A stretch of DNA of 64,000 bases from Nitrospira moscoviensis (GTDB lineage Bacteria > Nitrospirota > Nitrospiria > Nitrospirales > Nitrospiraceae). Within the stretch, counting starts at the first letter, position 1; each line of letters opens with the position of its first letter. The notes under the pieces are model-generated. The model was not told the origin of the DNA. It ran no database searches and saw only the letters and a program-made list of their open reading frames with translations. Both the position numbers and the translations under genes were made by a program. The stretch is taken from contig NZ_CP011801.1 of assembly GCF_001273775.1 (NCBI RefSeq), positions 124,001 to 188,000 of the forward strand, read 5' to 3'. Below, piece by piece: positions 7,557-16,900 of the stretch.

Positions 7557-7979
7557 ATGGACACGAGGCCGATCGGCGTCGATATCAAGTTGATGGGCGG
7601 GTTGTTCCTGATCGTCGGTGCGGTCGATCTGGTCGTCATCGTCCTGTTCCCCTCATACGCCTTGAAACTCTTCGGGACCATCGTGACCGGCCCGCTGGCG
7701 TTTCTGGTGAAACTCCACTCCCCTGCCGTGCATCTGCTGATCGGCTACGGGTTTCTCTGGCTGTGCCCATGGGCCTGGGGCCTCAGCCTGGCCTATGCGG
7801 GGTTCGGCCTCGTGAGTGAGGCGCTGAACCAGTTCACCTTCGGGTTCCACCCGGTCCGCTCCGGATTCATGGCGACCACCGCACTGTTCATCATCTATCT
7901 GTATTGGCGCCGGCAGCTCTTCACGGATCAGCCGGTGCTGCCGACCACCGGGCCGTCCGTTTCGGAGGGATCGCCCTGA
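7557..7979 (+). CDS. integral membrane protein of unknown function (four spans)
   Basis: 140 residues with AGGAGG before the ATG. Four hydrophobic stretches lie near residues 14-33, 40-65, 67-90 and 98-120, and the C-terminal tail is polar. No charged motif or ligand site stands out. Its TGA shares one base with the ATG of the photolyase, so the two are translationally coupled and belong to one transcript. A role connected with light or redox stress is inferred from context only. Confidence 0.65.
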   Translation: MDTRPIGVDIKLMGGLFLIVGAVDLVVIVLFPSYALKLFGTIVTGPLAFLVKLHSPAVHLLIGYGFLWLCPWAWGLSLAYAGFGLVSEALNQFTFGFHPVRSGFMATTALFIIYLYWRRQLFTDQPVLPTTGPSVSEGSP

Positions 7980-9421
7980 TGCACGGGATTGTCTGGTTCA
8001 GGCGGGATCTCAGGCTCTCCGACCAGCCGGCTCTGACGGCGGCCTGCAAGGAATGTCGGCAGGTGATCCCGCTCTTCGTCTTCGACGAGCCCCTGCTACA
8101 GTCCCAGGTCTTCGGGTCCGCCTGCGTGAATTTCATGCTCGGCTGCCTGGAGGATCTGGCGGAGTCGTTGGCCGCTCGTGGGCTCCCGCTCCAATGGCGT
8201 CGCGGCGAGCCGGTCGAAGAAGTAGTGAGCGCCGCGCGTGAGTGGAAGATCGATGTGGTCTATTGGAATCGGGATTACGAACCGCGCGCGCTTGAACGGG
8301 ACCGGCTCGTCCAACAACGGCTGGCTCAGATGGGGGTGCTTGTGCGGACCTTCAAGGACCATGTCGTGTTCGAGGCGGAGGAAGTCCGGAGCGCCACCGG
8401 AGAGCCGCTTCAACGGTACAGCGCCTATCGCGCGCGCTGGTGGGCGAAGTGGCAGGCGACCAAGCCGCCGGTGCTGCCGGTTCCTTCCGGATGTTCGGGG
8501 GACAAGGCCGTGCCGCTCTCCCCTCCCCGTCCAATTCCCACGGCCCACGAGTTGGGATATGAGCCGCTCACGCCCTGGATCGAGGCCGGGGAGCGGCAGG
8601 CCCGCAAGAGGCTGAGCAGGTTCGTGGCGGGCCCGATCCATACCTACGTCGATGGCCGGAATCGTCCCGCCATTGACGGCAGCTCGAAACTGTCGCCGCA
8701 TTTCCGCTTCGGCACGTTGTCGCCTCGCACCGCGGTTCATGCCGCGTTGGCCGCTCTGGCGCAAGGCGGCCGCGTCTCACGCCCGGATGTCCTGACCTGG
8801 ATCGATGAATTGGTCTGGCGCGAGTTTTTTCAGCAAGTGTTGTCGGCGTTTCCGCGCGTCGTCGACGGTCCGTTCAGGAGCCTTGCCGTCCCGCCGCCGC
8901 GCCAACCGGGTCTGGAACGCGACCGGCTGTTTCAGGCCTGGTGCGACGGCCGGACCGGCTATCCCATCGTGGACGCCGGCATGCGGCAGTTGAAACTCAC
9001 CGGATGGATGCACAATCGCGTCCGCATGATCGTCGCGTCGTTCCTCATCAAAGATCTCCGGATCGACTGGCAAAGCGGCGAACGGTACTTCATGAAGCAG
9101 TTGCTGGATGCCGATGTCGCGGCCAACAACGGCAACTGGCAGTGGTGCGCCTCAACCGGCACGGATGCGATGCGCGGCTATCGGATCTTCAACCCCGTGC
9201 TGCAGAGCAAAACATTCGATCCGCAGGGCGACTACATCCGGCGCTACGTGCCGGCGCTCGCGAAGGTGCCGGCGCCGGCAATCCACGAACCGCACCTGAT
9301 GACGGACGGCGAGCAGCGGCGGTTGGGCTCACGCATCGGTCTGGATTATCCGGCGCCGATCGTCGATCATCGGCAGGCCCGTCTGGAATATCTGGCACTC
9401 GGAAAGGCGGCGCAGCGATGA
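7979..9421 (+). CDS. phr: deoxyribodipyrimidine photolyase (cryptochrome/photolyase family)
   Basis: 480 residues. The N-terminal part begins with the photolyase IVWFRRDLRLSDQPAL motif and is an antenna-chromophore domain. The C-terminal FAD domain has SKLSPHFRFGTLSPRTA, WIDELVWREFFQQ, TGYPIVDAGMRQL and GNWQWCASTGTDA. The family repairs cyclobutane pyrimidine dimers using blue light and FADH-. The ATG at 7979 overlaps the stop of the membrane gene upstream, and its own stop overlaps the next start (ATGA). Together with the CarH-type regulator at the cluster's head it supports light induction. Antenna type and CPD versus 6-4 specificity cannot be told. Confidence 0.96.
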   Translation: MHGIVWFRRDLRLSDQPALTAACKECRQVIPLFVFDEPLLQSQVFGSACVNFMLGCLEDLAESLAARGLPLQWRRGEPVEEVVSAAREWKIDVVYWNRDYEPRALERDRLVQQRLAQMGVLVRTFKDHVVFEAEEVRSATGEPLQRYSAYRARWWAKWQATKPPVLPVPSGCSGDKAVPLSPPRPIPTAHELGYEPLTPWIEAGERQARKRLSRFVAGPIHTYVDGRNRPAIDGSSKLSPHFRFGTLSPRTAVHAALAALAQGGRVSRPDVLTWIDELVWREFFQQVLSAFPRVVDGPFRSLAVPPPRQPGLERDRLFQAWCDGRTGYPIVDAGMRQLKLTGWMHNRVRMIVASFLIKDLRIDWQSGERYFMKQLLDADVAANNGNWQWCASTGTDAMRGYRIFNPVLQSKTFDPQGDYIRRYVPALAKVPAPAIHEPHLMTDGEQRRLGSRIGLDYPAPIVDHRQARLEYLALGKAAQR

Positions 9422-10398
9422 GACCGAAGACCCCTCCTCCAGCCCGGGCCCCGCTTCCGATCCGGATCGGCGTGAGCCGCTGTCTCTTGGGCGAGGAAGT
9501 CCGCTACGACGGCGGGCACAAGCGCGACCGCTTCGTCACTGATGTGTTGGGCCGGCATGTCGAATGGGTGCCGATCTGTCCGGAGGTCGAAGCCGGCCTC
9601 GGCACGCCCCGTGAAGCCATGCGGCTGGTCGGCGAGGCGTCGCGGCCGAGACTGGTTACGATCAAGACGGACAGGGACATGACCAAGCCGCTCGTCCAAT
9701 TCGCGGCGAGGAAGCTTGGCTTGCTCGAGGCCGCCGAATTGTCGGGTTTCATCTTTAAGAAGGACTCGCCCAGTTGCGGGATCGCGCGGGTGCGGATCTT
9801 CAACCGGCACGGCATGCCGAGCCGCAACGGCGTCGGCCTGTTCGCGCAGGCCTTTCTGGAGCGCTTCCCCTCGGTCCCCGTGGAAGAAGAAGGGCGCCTC
9901 TGCGATCCGGTGCTCCGGGACAATTTCATCGAACGGGTGTTCTGCTATCACCGCTGGCGCGAATTGGCGCGCGGGCCGGTTACCCGGAACGACATCGTTC
10001 GGTTCCATACGACACACAAATATCTCCTGCTGGCGCACAGCCGAGAGCAGTACCAGCAATTGGGGCGGCTGGTGGCGCAGGCGGATCGCTATCGCCCGAA
10101 GGACTTGCTGGAGCGCTATGGCGTCCTCTTCATGGAGGCCCTCGCAGTGACGGCGACCAGACGGAAGCACGTCAATGTCCTCCAGCATCTGATCGGGCAT
10201 ATGAAGGAGCGATTGACGAAGACGGAACGCGGCGAGCTCGACGATGTGGTGGAGGACTACCGCCAGGGGCTGGTGCCTTTGGTCGTGCCGCTCACGCTCG
10301 TGAAACATCACGCGGTCCGGCACGGGATCACTTACCTGCGCGATCAGGTCTATCTGAACCCGCATCCGAAAGAACTCAAACTGCGTAATCACGTCTGA
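9418..10398 (+). CDS. DUF523-DUF1722 fusion (TudS-like Fe-S desulfidase + YbgA-like domain)
   Basis: 326 residues; start overlaps the phr stop. Residues 15-155 are DUF523 with three conserved cysteines (C22 in SRCLLG, C54 in CPEVEAG, C120 in DSPSCG). In the thiouracil desulfidase TudS such cysteines hold a [4Fe-4S] cluster that removes sulfur from thio-uracils. Residues 190-310 are DUF1722 (YbgA-like), with FHTTHKYLLLAHS and MEALAVTATRRKHVNVLQHLIG. The same fusion next to photolyase is recurrent in proteobacterial light regulons. A role in dealing with photo-reactive thiolated uracils would fit but is inference. Confidence 0.9.
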   Translation: MRPKTPPPARAPLPIRIGVSRCLLGEEVRYDGGHKRDRFVTDVLGRHVEWVPICPEVEAGLGTPREAMRLVGEASRPRLVTIKTDRDMTKPLVQFAARKLGLLEAAELSGFIFKKDSPSCGIARVRIFNRHGMPSRNGVGLFAQAFLERFPSVPVEEEGRLCDPVLRDNFIERVFCYHRWRELARGPVTRNDIVRFHTTHKYLLLAHSREQYQQLGRLVAQADRYRPKDLLERYGVLFMEALAVTATRRKHVNVLQHLIGHMKERLTKTERGELDDVVEDYRQGLVPLVVPLTLVKHHAVRHGITYLRDQVYLNPHPKELKLRNHV

Positions 10399-10410
10399 GG
10401 GGAGGACACG

Positions 10411-10914
10411 ATGGGGAAACAGGGCGTTGTCTTGGTCGGCCACGGCGGCATTCCCAGAGACTGCCCGCAGGAACTCGTCACGCGACTCAAGCGCATGGAA
10501 GCGCAGCGGAGAGCGGCCAAGCTTCTTCCGTCGGCGGAAGAGATTGAGCTCGACACCAAGATCCGCCGCTGGCCGAGAACGGACACCACGGATCCGTACC
10601 GGTTGGGACTGGAAGCGGTGGCAACCGCGTTGCGACCGCATCTGGGCGCCGCGTTGTTCGCCGTCGCCTACAACGAGTTCTGTGCGCCGTCGCTGGAAGA
10701 GGCGGTGGAGGATCTTGTCGCGCAGGGCGCGGCGCACATCACCGTGGTCACGACGATGTTCACGCCGGGCGGGTCACACTCGGAAATTGAAATTCCGGAG
10801 ATTCTCGAACGGCTCAAGACCCAGCATCCGGGCATCACACTCCGCTATGCCTGGCCGTTCGATTTGGAGCAGATTGCGACGACCTTGTTACAGCAGCTGA
10901 AACGATACCTCTAA
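10411..10914 (+). CDS. CbiX-like sirohydrochlorin chelatase family protein
   Basis: 167 residues with GGGGAGGA before the ATG. It has the chelatase first histidine in VVLVGHGG (H11) and a second in GGSHSEIEIPEIL (H123), plus AYNEFCAPSLEEAVEDL, typical of short CbiX/SirB proteins that insert Co2+ or Fe2+ into sirohydrochlorin. Its length is near that of single-domain CbiX-short forms. Between these motifs is an insertion (AAKLLPSAEEIELDTKIRRW) not typical of CbiX. Last gene of the plus-strand train; the minus-strand exoprotein gene ends 11 bp away. A link to B12 sensing by the CarH-type regulator is suggestive only. Confidence 0.75.
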   Translation: MGKQGVVLVGHGGIPRDCPQELVTRLKRMEAQRRAAKLLPSAEEIELDTKIRRWPRTDTTDPYRLGLEAVATALRPHLGAALFAVAYNEFCAPSLEEAVEDLVAQGAAHITVVTTMFTPGGSHSEIEIPEILERLKTQHPGITLRYAWPFDLEQIATTLLQQLKRYL

Positions 10915-10925
10915 CGTGCGTCCGG

Positions 10926-13900
10926 TTACTTCGCAGCTGGCGACTCCGGATCCTGCTCATCGGCCGGCGCAGTCAGGATGGTCGCGCCGGGTTTGCAGGC
11001 GCTGGCCGGATAGCAGGGCGGGATCTCACGGGCCACGCTCTGCGTCGAGCCGTCTACGCTGACGGATGTTTCCGCGAGCACGGTCGGCGGGACATACTCG
11101 GCCGTGATCTGCGAAATCTGCGCTGCGCCGGAGGGGTCGAGGTAATAGGCCGGCACGATGGCGTCGCGATTCAGATAGGCAAAGACTCCTGTCGCTTGGC
11201 TGAAGAATCGTGCGGCTCCATTCGACACCACCGGACACCCGTTGAAACAGATCGCTCCCGGCGGAACGCTCAACACCGTTAAGGTGTTGGTCGGGAGGAC
11301 TGTGCCGGTGAGGAAGGCCGAGATCCCGGCGATCGCGCTCGTGGCCCGGATGCTCAAGGTACCGAGGTTGACATCGACTGTTACTGGTGCGGCCTGCGTA
11401 CCGACCACACCGTTGAAGGCTTGCAGCGTCGAATTGCTGCCGGCCGTTACGTTCGTTCCTGAGCCTGTCGCGCTGAGCACCGATCCGCCGTTCGCCAGGA
11501 CGTTCACGCTTCCTCCGGTCGTCAATGAGCCGAGCGTCACGTCGGTGCCCGCCGTATAGGTAATCGAACCGGTTCCGCTGCTGCTGGTGGCGCCGGCCGC
11601 CATCGTGATCGGGCCGCCGCTTGCCGTGACGGTTATCGTATTGGCGCCGTTCACCGTCAGGCCGGCGAGCTGCGTGACCGAATTGGTCGCCGCGAGAGTC
11701 AGATTGCCGCCGGTCGAGGCCACCGTCCCACCGACTGTGAGGTCGGCGGCGTTCGCCGTGAATGTCCCCGTGACGGCGGAAGCATTCAGAGTCAGCGCGT
11801 TCGCATCGGTCAGCGCGACGTTGTTGCCGCTCGTGACGCCGATTGTGCCGAAGTCGTTGCCCCCGTTCGTCAGTGTGATGTCGTTGGCGGCGCCGGCCGC
11901 CAGCGTGGTCGCACCGGTCACGCCCACCGCGCCGGTTTGCATGATCGATCCGCTGGTGGCGACGTCGAAATTGCCCGTGACCGTCGAGGTGCCGAGCAGT
12001 AGCGCGTTGGCATCTGTGTATTGGACATTGCCTGTCGTATTGGCAACAAGGGTGGTGACGTCGTTCGAGGCGTGGGTCAGCGTATAGGGTCCGCTGCCTT
12101 GGAGACTCAAGGTCGAGGCCAGGAGCCGTTGCGTCTGCGTGACTGGGCCTCCGCTTTGCAGCGTGATGGTGCCGGCGCCGGCCGTCAGGCCGGTGATGGC
12201 AGGATGGAAGCCATCCGCCGTTGCGGCGACCGAGCCGATCGTGAAGCCGTTCACCTCCGTGAAGGCGAGGTTCCCAGCCGCAGTCTGTGCGGCTAGGGTC
12301 GTGACGTTATTCGCCGGCTGCGGGAGACTGATACCCGTGGCGGCCGACAAGCCGGCTGTCTCGGCCGTGACAGTGCCGGCGGTCTGCGTGATGGCGCCTG
12401 TCGTCGTCAGCCGTAGCGTGCCGGTTCCGACCGTCAGGTTGCTGCCCAGGCTGATCCCTCCCGATCCGCTCAGCGCACCAACTGGATTGTTGCCGCTGAC
12501 GTAGGGGGTAGTCTCGAACGTGATGGAGCCGGCGCCGCCATTGACGATATTGGTCGCGCTAGGCGCCGCCGCCACGCCGGTCACAAAGATGTTGCCCGTG
12601 TGGGCCGGCCGTCCGATCGTCACGCTGCCCGCCGTTACGCTGCCGAAGGTCGATCCATAGTACACGTCGGTGACGCGGCCGGTGTTCACGTCGCCGAACT
12701 CGATGGTTCTCGTGAGCACGTTGGGGGCCAGAGACAAGGTGCCGGTCCCAATGTTGACGCCGGCGCCGTTGGGATTGAACGTATCGGTAAAGAAATTGAC
12801 GGGCCCGTCGGCCGTCGTAGCGATTGTGGTCCCGCCGGTCAGATTGATCGTCGGCGCATCCACCGTGATCCCGGCACCGGGCGACGTATTCGTGACGTTG
12901 CCGCCGAACGTGACCGCTCCGCCGGTCGAGGTGAGCGTCGTGGCTTGGTTCATCGTCACGTTGTCATTGTACGTCTGGTTTCCGGATGTCCTGACCGAAC
13001 CGCCGGTGATGGCGGTAGTCCCGCCGGCATTCGCGGTCAAGCCGGCTAACGGAGTCGTGCCCCCGACAGAGCCTCCGAACGTCGTGGTGCCGGCCGTGTT
13101 CAGCGTCAGCGCCTGCGCGCCGTTGAGGGTGCTGGTGAAGGTGATGGCCTGGCCACCGGAGCTTGTGAGAGTGGTGGTGCCGGTCAGGGTGACGGCATCA
13201 CTGTAGGTCTGCGAACCGAGCGTCATGAAGCCGCCGGTGAGGGTGGTCGTCCCCCCGTTGCCGCCGGCGAAGTTGTTGATGTTGGTGAAGTTCGCGCCGT
13301 TGATCGTCGTCGTGCCGCTGAAGTTCAACGTCAAATTAAAGCCGTTTCCATTTACGGTGGACCCGAAAGTCGGTGTGGTGCCGGTCATGACCGAATCGCC
13401 GAGCAGGGTTAGCGGGTCGTTGTAGGTCTGGGTGCCGGTGGTCGTCACGTTGCCGCCGACCCGGATGGTTCCTGTCGCGTTCGAGGTCAGGGAGGCGAGC
13501 GGCATCGTGCCGCCGACCGCCCCGGAGAATGTCGTCTGGCCATTCGTATTGACTGTGAGCGTGCGGCCGGCGGCATTCCCGTTCACCGTGCTGCCAAAGA
13601 TGACGTTGCCTCCCGTCCCGAGACCGGCGCTGCCTCCGGATGCGGTGACGGTCGTGTTGGCGGACAGCAGCGCGGCATCCGCCACGGTGACGGTCCCGCC
13701 TGATCCGGCTGTGCCGGTCCCGGAACGGTTGCCGCCGGTTGTCGTAATGTTCGCGTGAGTGACGGTCGGCGCGGCCCCGCCCGCATCGAGGGAGACGGCT
13801 CCTCCATTGCCTCCGTTGGCGTTGCCTGCGAGCCCGTTTCCTCCGATCGCCGAGATGGCCCCGACCGTCACATTGCCGCCGCTGGAAGTGACACTGACAT

Positions 13901-16900
13901 TCGCTCCGGTGCCGCCGGCTTGGCCGGCGCCGTTGCCGTTGCCGCCGTTGGCCGTGATGGTTGTCATTGATGCATTCCCGGCGCTGGTGACGGCGACCGT
14001 GCCGGCGTTGCGCCCGGTTGTTCCGGCGTTTGCGGCTCCACCCGAGGTCGTGATGGTGGCGAGCGCCGCCGCCCCAGTCGTCGCGCTAACGGAGACGTTG
14101 CCGCCGTGGCCATTGGCCTGCCCCGAGCTGTTCAGCGCGCCGGAACTCACCGTGGTTCCGGAAAGAGTGATGGAACCAACCACACCACCGGCTCCGGCAC
14201 CGGTCGCCGCGCCGGTTCTAACGGTGATCGCGCCCGTCGCCGAGCTCCCCGCGCCGGTGATCGATACCGCGCCGGCGTTGCCCCCGCTTTGGTTCGTGCC
14301 GACGCCAGCGCCGCCGTTGGCGGTGATGACGCCGGCCACCGTGCGGTTGACGCCGGTAATGGTCACATTCCCGGCTGCGGCGCCGGCGTGCGTGCCGCCC
14401 GCTGCGGCTGCGCCTCCCGAGCTCGTGATGGTGCTTATGACGTTCACGTTGCTAGCGGAGTTCAGCTGCACCGCTCCTCCTGGCCCTTTGGTCCCGCCGC
14501 TGGTGTTGATGGCGGCTGTTTGGAGCGTGGCGCCGGCCGTCGCATTACTTTGAGTGACGGTGATACTGCCCGCCGCACCTGCTCCGCCGGTGCCGGCGGC
14601 ATTCCCCGTACGGGCGGTCAGCGCGCCGGTAATGACATTACCCGTCGTGGAGGAGTTGTTCGCGATGGTGATCGTACCCGCGGTTCCCCCGGCTGCATTC
14701 CCTCCTCCGGCGTTGCCGCCGCTGGCGGTGATGGCGCCGGAGGAAGTCGTGAGCGCGCCATTGGAAGCGATGGAGATGGTCCCGGCGTTTCCTCCGGCTT
14801 GGTTGGCGCCGTTACCGCTGCTGCCGTTCGCCGTAATGGCGCCGGTCGTGGTGACCGTACGGCCGGAGAGCGTGATTGTGCCTCCAGATCGGCCCGATGT
14901 ATTCGGACGGGCCGTGCCGCCGCTCGCTTGTATTGTGGCTCCGCCCGAGAATTGCAGGCCGCTCTGGGACGACAAGTCTACAGTTCCTCCATTTCCATTG
15001 AATGCTCCCGTTGTGTTGATCGCTCCGGTCCGTAGGAAGGCACCCGCAGCCGAGTTGTTTTGCGTCACCGTGATGCTGCCCGCTGCCCCGCCTGCTCCGG
15101 TCCCGTTGGCATTCCCAGTCCGAGCCGAGAGCGCTCCAGTTGTAAGATTCCCAGACGTCGTATTCGTGATCGTAATCGTCCCTGCGCTGCCTCCGGCTTG
15201 ATTGGCTCCGTTGCCGTTGCTGCCGTTGGCGGTGACGGTGCCGGTCGTGACGCCGGTCGCTCCGGTGATCGAGACAGTGCCGCCGGCTCTGCCGGGAGTC
15301 CCGGCCCCCGCCGCTCCGCCGTTCGCCGTCACGGCTCCGGCCAGGCTCACGGCGCCTGTCCCGGTGATCGTGACGTTGCCTGCGTTTTGATTTGCGGCAC
15401 CGGTCGTTGTGATCGTGCCGGCCGCCAGGCTTGAAATGCCGACACCGGACAACTCAATGCCGCCGAGACGCGTGGAGACGGCCGCATTCAGAGCCACGTT
15501 CCCGCCGCCGGTGCCGTCCTGATTGGCGAACAAGCGCAGAACGCCCAAGCCGGTGGCTGAGATGCCGGCGTTGACCGTGATGTCGTTATGCGCGCGCAGC
15601 TCCAATGAATTTGCACTGGCCCAGGTGACGGGGTTGGACACCGTGATGTTGCCGGCGCTCGCGAAGGGACTCGTGGTGTCCACGATGACATTGTTCGTGC
15701 CGAGAGTGGTTTGGAGCGTGGTGACGTTCAAATTGGAGGTGGCCGCTGTTCCGGTGAAGGTCGGCCCCGCGGTGATACTGGAGTTTGCGGCGGTCGAGAT
15801 CGTGATATCGGTCGGGTCCAACAGCAGCGTTCCGGTGTGTCCGGCCGGCGCCGACGTGTCCACCGTGCCCTCAAAGCTCAGCGTACTCTTGCCCGACACC
15901 TCGACGAATCCGCCGTTACCGCCGGACTGGCCGCCCTTCGCTGAAATGCTGCCGCCGAAACCGGTATGGCCGTCGGACCAGATGACGACCGTGCCGCCGT
16001 CGCCCTCTGTCACTGCATCGGCGGTGATGGTGACATCGGGTGCGACGACCGTCGAGATCGCGTTCTGTTCGGGTCCTGCTCCGCGGTAATTTCCGCCGAT
16101 GATGGCTGTCCCGCCGCCGGCCTCGCCTGAGACGTCGATCTGGGCGCCGCCTGCCATGACGATGGACTCGCCGAGCACGGCGACGCGGCCGGCGGTACCG
16201 GCTGCGTCAATCGTCCCGGTGACGTGAACCAGCCCGCTGTCTCCGCCGTCCAATCGAACCATGCCGCCCTGATTGAGGAGGCTGCGCGCCCGAATCACGC
16301 CGTTCTGGTTCACGACGGACGAAAAGATGTCGCCGGAGGCTGTGGCTCGGAGGATCACTTGGCCGCCGTCGGCTTGGATCGTGCCCGAATTGTTCACGGC
16401 GGACGTGACCCGTTGACCGTCCGGTCCCGTCATTTGCTCGAGGACCTTGTCCCCGACGGCGTAGTGGATGAGGCCATCGCCCATCAGATCAACGGTCAGC
16501 TGCCGGCCGGAAGCGAGCAGCGCCGTGCCGAGGTTGGCGATGATGACTCCTTCGTTCGACACAGCCGGAGCGGCCAGAACGACGAATCCGTGCTCTGAAA
16601 CATGAATGGCGCCGCGATTGACGACCGTCTTCAGCTCTTTGAGAGGATCGTGGGCAAACAGCAAGTGTCCGGCCATGAACTCTTCGTCGCGGATCTGGAA
16701 GGTGGTGGCGAGAAGGCCTCCGACGTTGATCTGCGATCCCGCTCCGAACAGGATGCCGTTCGGATTGAGAAGGACCAGGCGTCCGTTGGCCTCCAGGCGG
16801 CCCAGGATGATGGACGGATCGACGCCCTGCACGCGGTTCAACGCGATCGATGTGGCGGACGGCTGTACGAACCGCACCGCTTCATCGGCGGCGATGGAAA

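Noticed and set aside
13913..15232. Regularly spaced repeats resembling a CRISPR array
   Set aside because: The units are in frame, variable, spaced 370-510 bp and encode beta-helix modules; no short palindromic repeats with unique spacers and no cas genes.
11242..16598. Long plus-strand reading frames rich in Pro/Val/Ala over the exoprotein region
   Set aside because: They are antisense to the tpsA gene; their composition is the mirror of Gly/Thr/Ala codons, and they lack ribosome sites or domains.
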